This document shows, in pieces, positions 19,255 through 27,249 of a DNA stretch of 64,000 bases. The notes under the pieces are model-generated. The model did no database searches. It worked only from the letters and a program-made list of their open reading frames with translations, and was not told the DNA's origin. A program made the position numbers and the translations under genes. This DNA comes from Zhengella sp020637775 (GTDB taxonomy: Bacteria; Pseudomonadota; Alphaproteobacteria; Rhizobiales; Rhizobiaceae): positions 496,001 through 560,000 of the forward strand of contig NZ_JAWKWO010000002.1 of NCBI RefSeq assembly GCF_041397485.1. Reading direction: 5' to 3'. Position 1 is the stretch's first letter; every line of letters starts with the position of its first letter.

Positions 19255-21183
19255 TCAGCCCTGCTTGCCGGTGCGTGCAGCCTTTTCCTCGTCCCACCAC
19301 CAGACGGTCGGGAAGCCGTGATTGTATTCCGGCAGCGGATCGGGATGGCCGAAACGGTCCCAGTAGACGATCCTGTCGAACGGGTAATACCATTGCGGCA
19401 CGACGTAGTGATGGTGCAGCAGCGCCCGGTCCAGCGCCCGCGTGGCGGCCACCAGGTCGTCGCGGTTCCTGGAGAAGATGATCTCGTCGATCAGCCGGTC
19501 GATCCCCTCGTCGGCAATGCCGGCATAATTGCGCGAACCGGTCCGGTCCTTCGATTCAGAACCCCAGTAGTTGCGTTGCTCGTTGCCCGGCGAAAGGCTC
19601 TGCCCCCAGTTCGATATGATCATGTCATAGTCGAAACTGCGCCACCGGTTGATGAAGGCCGAGGTTTCGATTTCCCGATAGGTGGCCTCGATGCCGATCT
19701 TGCGCAGGTTTTCCACATAAGGCAGCACGATCTTACCGAAATCGCGCCCGGAAATGTCGAGGATTTCGAAGGTGAAGGGCGCGCCGGTTTCGGAATGAAC
19801 CATCTTGCGATCCCGCAATTCGTAGCCGGCCTCGCGCAGCAGGCGCACCGCTTCGCGCAGGTTGGCGCGCAGCTTTGCGTCGCTGCCGGCCTCCGGATTG
19901 ACATAGGGCTCGGTGAAGACGGTTTCGGGCAGCAGGTCGCGGTACTTTTCGAGGATTTCCAGTTCCCGGCCCTCCGGAAGCCCGCTGGAGGCCAGTTCGG
20001 TGCCGGCGAAATAGCTGTCATTGCGCAGGTAGAGATCGAAAAGAACCGTCCGGTTCGTGGTTTCGAAGTCGAAGGCATAATTCAGCGCGCGCCGCACCCG
20101 CCAGTCCTGGAACTGCTTCCGGCGCTGGTTCGGCACGAAAGCCTGCATCGACCCCGACGCCCTGTCGGGATAGGCGAGCAGCTTCACATGGCCGGCCGCG
20201 CGGCCGGGAAAGATCGAAGGATCATAGGCCGTCACCCAGTTCTTGGCGGAATTCTCCAGCCGGAAGTCATAGGCGTCCGCCTTCAGCGCCTCCACGATGA
20301 CCGCGCCGTCCCGGTAGTACTCGTATTCCACCGCGTCGAAATTGTTCTGGCCGACATTGGTGGGGATATCGGCGCCCCAATAGTCCTCGACGCGCTCGAA
20401 GGTGACCGAGCGTCCCGGATCCACCCGGCCGATCCGGTAGGGACCGGAACCAAGCGGCGGCTCGATCGTGCTGCGTGAAATGTCGCGGGCGGTTCCGTCC
20501 GGCCCTGTACCCTCCCACCAGTGTTTCGCGACCACCATGAGCTGGCCCATGATGTGCGGCAATTCGCGGTTGCCGCTCACATTGAAGAAGAAGGTCACCT
20601 CGTTGTCGCCGGTCTTCTGCGCCCCCACCACGTTGCGGTAGTAGAAGCGGACCTGCGGGTTCAATTCCACCTGTTTCTCGAAACTCCAGATCGCGTCTTC
20701 CGCCGTCACCGGCTCGCCGTCATGCCAGCGCGCCTTCGGATTCATGCGGAAGGAAACCCAGGAGAAATCGGCCGGATAGCGGATGGCTTCGGCCAGCAGT
20801 CCATATTCGGCCGAGATGTTCAGCTCGTCCAGGCTGGTCGTCATCAATGTCTCGAACACAAGTCCGAGACCTGTGGCCACCTCGCCCTTCGGCGGAACGG
20901 GATTGAAACTGTCGAAGGACCCGAGCGAGGCCAGCCGCGCCCGCCCGCCCTTGGGTGCATCCGGGTTGACGTAGTCGAAATGGGCAAAGCCGGCAGGATA
21001 GCGGGGCGTTCCGGTCAACGACGTTGCATGGTGCCAGGCCTCGGCCTCGCGCGCCGTGGCATCGGGCAGTGACGGGTTTTCGATGGGAACTTCCACGGCT
21101 GCCGCCCGGCCGAACACCAATGGCGACAGGGCCGCGGAAAGGAGAAGGCTTCGACGGGTCAGGACGAGATCGGGAAGCGCCAT
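19255..21183 (-). CDS. yejA: YejA-like periplasmic solute-binding protein, copy 1
   Basis: 642 aa from ATG 21183; the frame is open further upstream to 21372, but the 63 extra residues lack a signal peptide and no ribosome site precedes them. From 21183 the protein starts with LVLTRRSLLLSAAL, a twin-arginine-like signal. SBP_bac_5 family with the YejA motif HFDYVNPDAPKGG and ARWHDGEPVTAED. It is the first gene of the yej operon, so the promoter should lie in 21184-21383. Twin binding proteins for one channel suggest two substrate ranges (inference). Confidence 0.87.
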   Translation of the reverse strand: MALPDLVLTRRSLLLSAALSPLVFGRAAAVEVPIENPSLPDATAREAEAWHHATSLTGTPRYPAGFAHFDYVNPDAPKGGRARLASLGSFDSFNPVPPKGEVATGLGLVFETLMTTSLDELNISAEYGLLAEAIRYPADFSWVSFRMNPKARWHDGEPVTAEDAIWSFEKQVELNPQVRFYYRNVVGAQKTGDNEVTFFFNVSGNRELPHIMGQLMVVAKHWWEGTGPDGTARDISRSTIEPPLGSGPYRIGRVDPGRSVTFERVEDYWGADIPTNVGQNNFDAVEYEYYRDGAVIVEALKADAYDFRLENSAKNWVTAYDPSIFPGRAAGHVKLLAYPDRASGSMQAFVPNQRRKQFQDWRVRRALNYAFDFETTNRTVLFDLYLRNDSYFAGTELASSGLPEGRELEILEKYRDLLPETVFTEPYVNPEAGSDAKLRANLREAVRLLREAGYELRDRKMVHSETGAPFTFEILDISGRDFGKIVLPYVENLRKIGIEATYREIETSAFINRWRSFDYDMIISNWGQSLSPGNEQRNYWGSESKDRTGSRNYAGIADEGIDRLIDEIIFSRNRDDLVAATRALDRALLHHHYVVPQWYYPFDRIVYWDRFGHPDPLPEYNHGFPTVWWWDEEKAARTGKQG

Positions 21184-21383
21184 CGTTGAGAGTGTCCTTT
21201 CATGCCATGGCCAGAGCAGGTCCGGCGAAAGTGGAAACCGGTTGCGCGTGCAGATCGCGACCAGGCAAACGCTACGAACCGGCCAGGCGGCACCGCTGCG
21301 AGCCGTGCCGCTCACGATTTGTAACCTATGGCTTTTTGTGGCGAATGAAAGGGCGCTGGCGGCCAGCAACATGACAGGAGCAT

Positions 21384-21415
21384 TAAAAAAAGCCGGCGCG
21401 AAGGCCGGCTTTCTT
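21384..21415 (-). terminator. Rho-independent terminator of the cytochrome c gene
   Basis: AGCCGGC (21391-21397) and GCCGGCT (21404-21410) form a 7-bp GC-rich stem with a 6-nt loop. Read on the minus strand the stem is followed by a run of seven T. It lies 26 nt beyond the cytochrome c stop codon and separates that gene from the yej operon. Confidence 0.85.
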
Positions 21416-21435
21416 CAAATCGTCGTGAGACAGGC

Positions 21436-22101
21436 TTACTGGGCCTGACCTTCGGTCTGGGCTGCTTCGCCCTCCGCCGGCGCGGCTGCGGTTTCGCCTT
21501 CGGCCGGAGCTGCTGCGGCGTCACCTTCGGCCGCTGCGGCGTCACCCTCGGCGGGAAGCGGCAGCGGGTTGTCGGCCTGCTCGCGCAGCCAGGCGATCAG
21601 GTTGGCGCGGTCCTCCACCTTCTTCAGGCCGGCAAAGCCCATTGCGGTGCCGCTGATATACTTCTTCGGCGCGGCCAGAAAGGCGTTGAGGTTCTTGTAT
21701 TCCCAGTTGACCGACTGGCCCTGGGAATATTCCTGCATGGCGGCTGAATAGGAGAAGCCCTCATGGCTGGCCACCGGGCGGCCGACGATGTCCCACAGAT
21801 TCGGGCCGACCTTGTTGGCGCCGCCCTGTTCCACGGTGTGGCAGGCTGCGCACTTCTTGAACACGCTTTCGCCAGCGCCCGTGTCCGCGCTCGCCAGCAG
21901 CGGTGCAACCGGTTCCGGTCCGGTATCGGCCGGGGCTTCGGGCGCTGCGCCGCCGGCGCCTTCGGCAACCTCGATCGCGAAACCCGGCGTTTCCGGCGCG
22001 TGAGTCGCGAAGATCGCATCCGAGGCGATGGCCAGCGAGAACACCACGAAAACGGTGCCCAGCGTCGCGCCGATGAATTTGTTGAGTTCAAACGAGTCCA
22101 T
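21436..22101 (-). CDS. Membrane-anchored class I cytochrome c (CycM-like)
   Basis: 221 aa from ATG 22101, with AGGAG upstream; the frame is open to 22176 but the extra residues precede the anchor. An N-terminal uncleaved membrane anchor (FIGATLGTVFVVFSLAIA) is followed by an acidic Ala/Pro linker, one haem site CAACH with the axial Met in SGTAMGFAG. Such proteins carry electrons from the bc1 complex to terminal oxidase. The last 40 residues are an unusual Ala/Glu/Gly/Pro-rich repeat tail. Confidence 0.88.
   Translation of the reverse strand: MDSFELNKFIGATLGTVFVVFSLAIASDAIFATHAPETPGFAIEVAEGAGGAAPEAPADTGPEPVAPLLASADTGAGESVFKKCAACHTVEQGGANKVGPNLWDIVGRPVASHEGFSYSAAMQEYSQGQSVNWEYKNLNAFLAAPKKYISGTAMGFAGLKKVEDRANLIAWLREQADNPLPLPAEGDAAAAEGDAAAAPAEGETAAAPAEGEAAQTEGQAQ
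21439..21555 (-). repeat. Degenerate repeats encoding the cytochrome c C-terminal tail
   Basis: About 39 codons encode repeated units of the type PAEGD/E-xAAA (for example PAEGDAAAAEGDAAAAP and PAEGETAAAPAEGEAA). The DNA shows matching direct repeats (ttcgccttcggcc, gcggcgtcaccttcggcc). Such low-complexity tails can change length by slippage; whether they do so here is not known. Confidence 0.7.
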
Positions 22102-22226
22102 GTCCCAGAGGCTCCTGCATGCTTTCCCGCCGCATTGCCCTCCTGCCGCGGAATTCACCATGACGTGCGGGCACACCTATCCCTCGACCGGCGGGCCGGT
22201 TTTTGGTCGCGCGGAACCTATGTCTT

Positions 22227-22253
22227 TTGCACCTTCGTTGCAACACATATAAA
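22227..22253 (+). promoter_or_regulatory. Possible kdsB promoter
   Basis: TTGCAC (22227-22232) and TATAAA (22248-22253) match sigma-70 hexamers, but the 15-bp spacing is short. It lies 48 bp before the kdsB start in the divergent gap with the cytochrome gene. Tentative. Confidence 0.3.
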
Positions 22254-22300
22254 GAGCCTCCCACTGAGACTTTTTGCCACTTTTCGCGGGTGACGCCTTC

Positions 22301-23026
22301 ATGAACCCCATTGTCCTGATTCCCGCCCGCATGGCCTCCACGCGCCTGCCGGGCAAACCGCTTGCCGATATCGCTGGCGCTCCGATGATCGTCCAGGTCG
22401 CCAGGCGGGCCGCCGAGGCCGATTGCGGCCGTGTCGTGGTGGCGACCGACAGTGCCGATGTCTTCGAGGGCGTGCGCGATGCAGGCTTCGAGGCGGTGAT
22501 GACCGGCATGCATCACCAGTCCGGCTCGGACCGCATTTTCGAGGCGCTGCAAACGCTCGACCCGCAAGGGGGGCATGACGTCGTCGTCAATCTCCAGGGC
22601 GACCTTCCCACGATCGATCCGCAAACCGTGCGCGCCGCGCTGAAGCCGCTGGACGATGCGGCGGTGGACATCGCCACGCTCACCGCGGAAATCACGCGGG
22701 CGGAAGAGCGCGGCAATCCCAATGTGGTCAAGGTGGTCGGCACGCCGGTCTCGCCGACACGATTGCGCGCGCTTTATTTCACCCGCGCCACCGCGCCCTG
22801 GGGCGAGGGACCGCTCTACCACCATATCGGTCTTTACGCCTACCGCCGTGCGGCCTTGGCGCGCTTCGTCTCGCTTGCCGCTTCGGTTCTTGAACAGCGC
22901 GAGAGGCTTGAGCAGTTGCGTGCGCTGGAGGCGGGCATGCGCATTGACGCCGAAATCGTTGACACCGTGCCTTTGGGCGTGGATACGCCCGAGGATCTCG
23001 AACGCGCCCGCCGGATGCTGGGCTGA
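22301..23026 (+). CDS. kdsB: 3-deoxy-manno-octulosonate cytidylyltransferase KdsB
   Basis: 241 aa from ATG 22301 (a TTG at 22274 would add nine residues). Activates KDO as CMP-KDO for lipid A core synthesis in the cytosol. Family motifs: PARMASTRLPGKPL at the N-terminus, VVNLQGDLPTIDP, and HHIGLYAYRRAAL. The C-terminal TPEDLERAR is also characteristic. Length is normal. The stop is 11 nt before the prephenate dehydratase gene, so the two probably share an mRNA. Confidence 0.93.
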   Translation: MNPIVLIPARMASTRLPGKPLADIAGAPMIVQVARRAAEADCGRVVVATDSADVFEGVRDAGFEAVMTGMHHQSGSDRIFEALQTLDPQGGHDVVVNLQGDLPTIDPQTVRAALKPLDDAAVDIATLTAEITRAEERGNPNVVKVVGTPVSPTRLRALYFTRATAPWGEGPLYHHIGLYAYRRAALARFVSLAASVLEQRERLEQLRALEAGMRIDAEIVDTVPLGVDTPEDLERARRMLG

Positions 23027-23037
23027 AGGAAGACACC

Positions 23038-23910
23038 ATGGCCGCCAAGACAAACAACATCGCCTTCCAGGGCGAACCCGGCGCGAACTCGGATACCGCC
23101 TGCCGCGACATGTTCCCCGCCATGGAGCCCATGCCGTGCCCCACCTTCGAGGATGCCTTCGTGGCCGTGGAAAGCGGCAAGGCCGATCTCGCCATGATCC
23201 CGATCGAGAACACGATCGCGGGGCGCGTCGCGGACATCCATCATCTTCTGCCTGAAAGCCGGCTGCATGTCGTCGGCGAGTATTTCCTGCCGATCCACTT
23301 CCAGCTCATGGTGCTGCCGGATGCCGACATCGCCGACATCAAGGCCGTGCACAGCCACATCCATGCGCTCGGCCAGTGCCGCAAGATCATCCGCAAGCAT
23401 CGCTGGAAACCGCTCGTGGCGGGCGATACTGCAGGCGCTGCCCGTCTCGTGCGCGATCTGGGCGACAAGGCGCAGGCCGCGCTCGCGCCGCGCCTGGCGG
23501 CCGATCTCTACGGCCTGAAGATCATTGCATCCGATGTCGAGGACCAGGAGAACAACGTCACCCGCTTTGTCGTTCTGTCACGCGACAAGGTGATACCGGC
23601 GCGCGTCGGCGACGAGGCGATGATGACCACCTTCGTCTTCCGGGTGCGCAACATTCCCGCCGCGCTCTACAAGGCCATGGGCGGTTTCGCCACCAACGGC
23701 GTCAACATGACCAAGCTGGAAAGCTACCAGACCGGCGGCAAGTTCTTCGCCACCCAGTTCTATGCCGACATCGAGGGCCATCCCGATGACGCCAACGTCA
23801 AGCTGGCGCTTGAGGAACTGGCCTTCTTCTCCCGCGATGTCCGCGTGCTCGGTGTCTATGAGGCCCATCCCTTCCGCGCCACCCAGGCGGAAGAAGCGGA
23901 CGGACGCTGA
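23038..23910 (+). CDS. pheA: Prephenate dehydratase (with ACT regulatory domain)
   Basis: 290 aa. Converts prephenate to phenylpyruvate in phenylalanine synthesis. N-terminal catalytic domain: IAFQGEPGANSD, DLAMIPIENTIAG, and the catalytic NNVTRF segment. The C-terminal ACT domain (about residues 200-275, from NIPAALYKAMGGFA through LESYQTGG) should bind phenylalanine for feedback control. It is a monofunctional dehydratase without a chorismate mutase domain, the usual alphaproteobacterial form. AAGGAAG precedes the start. Confidence 0.94.
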   Translation: MAAKTNNIAFQGEPGANSDTACRDMFPAMEPMPCPTFEDAFVAVESGKADLAMIPIENTIAGRVADIHHLLPESRLHVVGEYFLPIHFQLMVLPDADIADIKAVHSHIHALGQCRKIIRKHRWKPLVAGDTAGAARLVRDLGDKAQAALAPRLAADLYGLKIIASDVEDQENNVTRFVVLSRDKVIPARVGDEAMMTTFVFRVRNIPAALYKAMGGFATNGVNMTKLESYQTGGKFFATQFYADIEGHPDDANVKLALEELAFFSRDVRVLGVYEAHPFRATQAEEADGR

Positions 23911-23926
23911 GGCATCGGCAGGAACC

Positions 23927-24655
23927 ATGCGCAGGCCGCGCCGTTCATCATCCATGGAGCACGCGATGGATGGACGGCTTGCCGGCCGGAGGGCATTCTG
24001 GAGCACCGGTTTCGTTGCCGGCGCCACCCTGTTCTGCATCCTTGCCGTGCTGGTCGAACTGGATCTCACCGCCGGCCTCGATATCCTGGTCCTGGAAAGC
24101 CTGCGCTCGGCCGATGATCTGACCGATGCGCTCGGCCCGGCCTGGTTCGAGGACACCGTCCGCTCCATGACCGTGCTGGGCGGATATCCCGTCATCGTCT
24201 TCGCGGTCCTCAATGTCATCGTGGTCCTCGTCATCATGGAGGACCGGACTTCAGCCACCCTCGTGGCCGCTTCGGTTTCCGGGGCATCGGTTCTCAGTTC
24301 GGGGCTGAAACAGGTCTTCGCGCGGCCGCGACCCGATATTGTCGCCCATCTCGACCCCACCATCGTGGCCGTGAGTTTCCCCAGTTCCCATGCCACCGTA
24401 TCGCTTGCCACCTGGCTCACGCTGGCGCTGGTGCTGGCTGCCCGTGTTCCGGTCCGTGCCGTGCGCATCTATCTTGTCGCCGTGTCGCTGCTGCTGGCCG
24501 CCCTTGTCGGCCTCAGCCGCATCTATCTCGGTGTGCATTGGCCCAGCGATGTCCTGGCCGGGTGGGCCTTGGGCTTTGCCTGGCTGTGCGTTGTCTTCGG
24601 CATCGCCGGCATGCGCGAGGCACGACGCCGGCAGGCTGGCGGACGGGTGGGGTGA
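23927..24655 (+). CDS. PAP2-superfamily membrane phosphatase
   Basis: 242 aa from ATG 23927 (AGGA close upstream; ATG 23954 is an alternative). Six hydrophobic segments. The three PAP2 motifs are present: KQVFARPRP (KX6RP), FPSSHA (Ser for the usual Gly), and SRIYLGVHWPSD (SRX5HX3D). Proteins of this family dephosphorylate lipid phosphates such as undecaprenyl diphosphate or phosphatidic acid at the inner membrane; the substrate is not determinable. It follows pheA by 16 nt and its stop lies 4 nt before the next gene. Confidence 0.87.
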   Translation: MRRPRRSSSMEHAMDGRLAGRRAFWSTGFVAGATLFCILAVLVELDLTAGLDILVLESLRSADDLTDALGPAWFEDTVRSMTVLGGYPVIVFAVLNVIVVLVIMEDRTSATLVAASVSGASVLSSGLKQVFARPRPDIVAHLDPTIVAVSFPSSHATVSLATWLTLALVLAARVPVRAVRIYLVAVSLLLAALVGLSRIYLGVHWPSDVLAGWALGFAWLCVVFGIAGMREARRRQAGGRVG

Positions 24656-24659
24656 CGCC

Positions 24660-25463
24660 ATGATGGCTCGGCCGAAACCGCGCAAATGGCTGCGGCTCCT
24701 CGCCCGCTGGGGCTATGCGTCCCGGGGCGTGGTCTATCTCCTGATCGGCGGCCTTGCGCTGCTGGCCTCCTTCGGCGCGGCCGAGGAAACCGGAACCCGT
24801 GGCGCCTTGCTCACGCTGATGACCGGGAGCGCCGGTCCCCTTCTTCTGCTTGTCCTGGCTGCCGGGCTGATGTCGCATGCCGGCTGGCGGCTGATGCAAT
24901 CGGTGCTCGATGCCGATGATCTGGGCCTGGCATGGCGCGGGCTCGTGGTTCGCGCCGGCCTGTTTGCCAGTGCGCTCAGCTATGGTGCGCTGGCGCTCTC
25001 TGCGCTGGGTCTGGCCGGTCTGGCGGAAGCGGGATCGGGGGAAGGCGACCGCAACCCGGCCGTCGCCTGGTTGGTCGCCCTCACCGGTTCCTGGGGCGGA
25101 ACGATCATTCTGTCGCTTGTCTTCGCCGGGATTGCCGTCGCGCATGTCTGGAAGGCGGTCACCGCGGGCCATGCGAAATACGTGCATCCGCCGCCGCGCT
25201 ACAGCAATTTGGTTGACCTGGTTGCCATTGGCGGATTGACCGCGCGCGGCGCCGTCTTCGCAACCATTGCCTTTCTGCTCTGGGCGCGCCGGCTCGACTA
25301 TGGCTCCGCCTCGATCCCCGACACCGAGACCGTGCTTTCGTGGACTGGCAGCCTGCCCTGGGGCGGCCCCGTTCTGGCCGGCCTGGGCGTCGGGCTGATC
25401 CTGTTCTGTCTCTACAGCTTTGCCGAGGCCGCATGGCGTGAGGTCGACATGCCGTCGGCATGA
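24660..25463 (+). CDS. DUF1206 integral membrane protein
   Basis: 267 aa from ATG 24660 (a second ATG follows directly at 24663). Three related units of two membrane helices each can be seen, each beginning with a YxxRGxxY/F-like segment (RWGYASRGVVYLLIGG, then VVRAGLFASALSYGALA, then LTARGAVFATIAFLLW), the architecture of DUF1206. The function of the family is unknown. It follows the PAP2 gene by 4 nt and converges with nudC. Confidence 0.8.
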   Translation: MMARPKPRKWLRLLARWGYASRGVVYLLIGGLALLASFGAAEETGTRGALLTLMTGSAGPLLLLVLAAGLMSHAGWRLMQSVLDADDLGLAWRGLVVRAGLFASALSYGALALSALGLAGLAEAGSGEGDRNPAVAWLVALTGSWGGTIILSLVFAGIAVAHVWKAVTAGHAKYVHPPPRYSNLVDLVAIGGLTARGAVFATIAFLLWARRLDYGSASIPDTETVLSWTGSLPWGGPVLAGLGVGLILFCLYSFAEAAWREVDMPSA

Positions 25464-25473
25464 AGCGGCCCTG

Positions 25474-26421
25474 TCAGCCGGCCGCCACCCAGTCGGAAAT
25501 CAGCCGGTGGGCGATGGCGCGTGAGGGCGGAATGGCCGGCAGGTCCGGGTTGCCCGGCGCCCGCTTCAGCATCTCGCGCACCTCGTCGCGCGAGAACCAC
25601 CGGCAATCCTCCAGTTCGGTTCTGTCGGGATCGATCTCGAAGCTCGTGGCCTCGCCATAGCAGCCGATCATCAGCGAATGGGGAAACGGCCAGGGCTGGC
25701 TGGCGTGATAGGCCACGCGGCCGATCGAAATTCCCGATTCCTCCAGCGTCTCGCGGCGCACCGCCTCCTCGATGCTCTCGCCCGGCTCGATGAACCCGGC
25801 CAGGCATGAATACATGCCGGGCGGGAAATGCGGGCTGCGCCCAAGAACGCACCGCTCGCCATCGAGGGCGAGCATGATCGCCACCGGATCGGTGCGCGGA
25901 AACACCTCCGCCTTGCATCCCGGGCAGACGCGCTTGACGCCGCCGCCGCCCATGGCGGTCTTCTCGCCGCACCGTCCGCAGAACCGGTTGGCCGCGTGCC
26001 AGGCCAGCAAAGCCGCGCCCTGGGCCAGCGCGGCTTCCGTTTCCCGGGTCAGCAATTGCTGCATGTAGAGCGAGCGGTAGTCGATGGCCTTGACCGAAGC
26101 GGGAAGTGAGTCCGGATCGAGTGATGACGGCGCGGCCAGCACCGGGTGTCCCTCGTCATATCCCAGCAGGATGGCCTGTCCGAGCCGGGCACCCAGGCCC
26201 TGCGCCCCGCCCACATCGTGCAGGCCGCGAAGGCCTTCCCCTTCCGCGGTCATGTAGAGCCGTCCTGCGCGGGCGACGAACAGCCGGGCGGAGGGGTCGT
26301 CGAGCGCCTTCTCCACGCAATCTTCGGAGCGGTGCTCCGACTGCCGGTCGAGCCGGTTGCCGGCGAAGCCGACGCGCATGGACGGTTCTTCGGCTGGCGC
26401 GTCGAAAAACGGAAAGGGCAT
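25474..26421 (-). CDS. nudC: NAD(+)/NADH diphosphatase NudC
   Basis: 315 aa. Splits NAD(H) to NMN(H) and AMP and, in studied relatives, can remove NAD caps from RNA. A four-Cys zinc ribbon (CGRCGEK ... CPGCKAE) is followed by a Nudix box (GFIEPGESIEEAV ... RETLEESGI) and the NudC-specific SQPWPFPHS. GAAGGAT lies 7-8 nt before the start. It follows the HIT gene on the same strand (53-nt gap). Confidence 0.93.
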   Translation of the reverse strand: MPFPFFDAPAEEPSMRVGFAGNRLDRQSEHRSEDCVEKALDDPSARLFVARAGRLYMTAEGEGLRGLHDVGGAQGLGARLGQAILLGYDEGHPVLAAPSSLDPDSLPASVKAIDYRSLYMQQLLTRETEAALAQGAALLAWHAANRFCGRCGEKTAMGGGGVKRVCPGCKAEVFPRTDPVAIMLALDGERCVLGRSPHFPPGMYSCLAGFIEPGESIEEAVRRETLEESGISIGRVAYHASQPWPFPHSLMIGCYGEATSFEIDPDRTELEDCRWFSRDEVREMLKRAPGNPDLPAIPPSRAIAHRLISDWVAAG

Positions 26422-26474
26422 GTTTGGGTATCCTTCGGGAAGGGCGCAGCGGCCCGTGCGTCATGTGGATGCGA

Positions 26475-26939
26475 TCAGGCCGCCGAGACGGCTTCTTTCA
26501 GCCGTGAAACGAACTGGTGGCGATCTTCCTTTCGCCACGGCTGGCGTTCGCCATGGCCCCAGACCGGGCCGGGCCAGTTCGCGTCGCCCTCGTTGCGGGC
26601 CACGATATGCCAGTGGAGTTGCCTCACGATATTGCCAAGCGCCCCGGCATTGATCTTGTCGCAGCCGGTGATGTCCTTGAGTGCGCCGGCCACGAGATTG
26701 GTCTCGAAGGTCAGCATGGCCTGGTCCAGCGGCGTCAGCTCGTGCAATTCGTGGATGTCCGGCCGTTGCGGAATGAGGATCAGCCAGGGCCAGCGGCTGT
26801 CATTCATCAGACGCAATTCGCAAAGGCCCAGCCACAGGATCGGATGCGTGTCGGCTTCCAGTCGTCTGTCGAGCTCAAATCCGGCTTTCACCCGTGGCAA
26901 CATCCCTCTTCCGTCCGTTCCTGGCGTTCCGACTGTCAT
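26475..26939 (-). CDS. HIT-family (histidine triad) nucleotide-binding protein
   Basis: 154 aa from ATG 26939 (AGGA about 11 nt upstream); an ATG at 26903 preceded by GAGGG is a possible shorter start giving 142 aa. The triad motif is LHWHIVAR near residue 110. HIT enzymes hydrolyse nucleotidyl phosphoramidates or dinucleoside polyphosphates. Next to nudC on the same strand, so both may act in nucleotide housekeeping (inference). Confidence 0.82.
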   Translation of the reverse strand: MTVGTPGTDGRGMLPRVKAGFELDRRLEADTHPILWLGLCELRLMNDSRWPWLILIPQRPDIHELHELTPLDQAMLTFETNLVAGALKDITGCDKINAGALGNIVRQLHWHIVARNEGDANWPGPVWGHGERQPWRKEDRHQFVSRLKEAVSAA

Positions 26940-27030
26940 GAAAGAACAATCCTGACTCAAGTTTTCGCGGATGTCTTGTCATTTTTACCCTTTCATCCTG
27001 TGCCTTCGTCCGAAATCACGTCCATGGCGC

Positions 27031-27059
27031 TTGCATTCGCGGTCAAAAGAACCGATATG
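27031..27059 (+). promoter_or_regulatory. Sigma-70 promoter of the SRP RNA gene
   Basis: TTGCAT (27031-27036) and GATATG (27054-27059) are 17 bp apart, and the SRP RNA stem begins 5 bp after the -10 box, where transcription should start. Confidence 0.55.
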
Positions 27060-27063
27060 GGCA

Positions 27064-27166
27064 GCGGGAGGCTGGTGGTGGACGAGCCACTCGCCAACCG
27101 GGTCAGGTCCGGAAGGAAGCAGCCCTAACGAGCCATGGCGCGGGTCACCGCGCCAGCCTCCCGCCT
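27064..27166 (+). ncRNA. ffs: Signal recognition particle RNA (4.5S type)
   Basis: About 100 nt. Recognised by the core GGTCAGGTCCGGAAGGAAGC (27101-27120) followed by AGCCCTAACGAG, the Ffh-binding hairpin with GGAA tetraloop. The outer stem is a perfect 12-bp pairing of 27064-27075 (GCGGGAGGCTGG) with 27153-27164 (CCAGCCTCCCGC). The RNA pairs with Ffh to target membrane proteins co-translationally. It fills the 310-bp gap between the HIT gene and dnaX; exact ends are estimated from the stem. Confidence 0.93.
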
Positions 27167-27249
27167 TTCCCCGTCGCTGTGCCGTCTTCGCATTGACCGC
27201 GCCGCGCCCCCCTGCAAGTATCGCCGGGAACGGAGACCAGACCCGAACC

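Noticed and set aside
26971..27249. N-terminal extension of DnaX
   Set aside because: It would translate the SRP RNA gene; the conserved DnaX start is at 27250.
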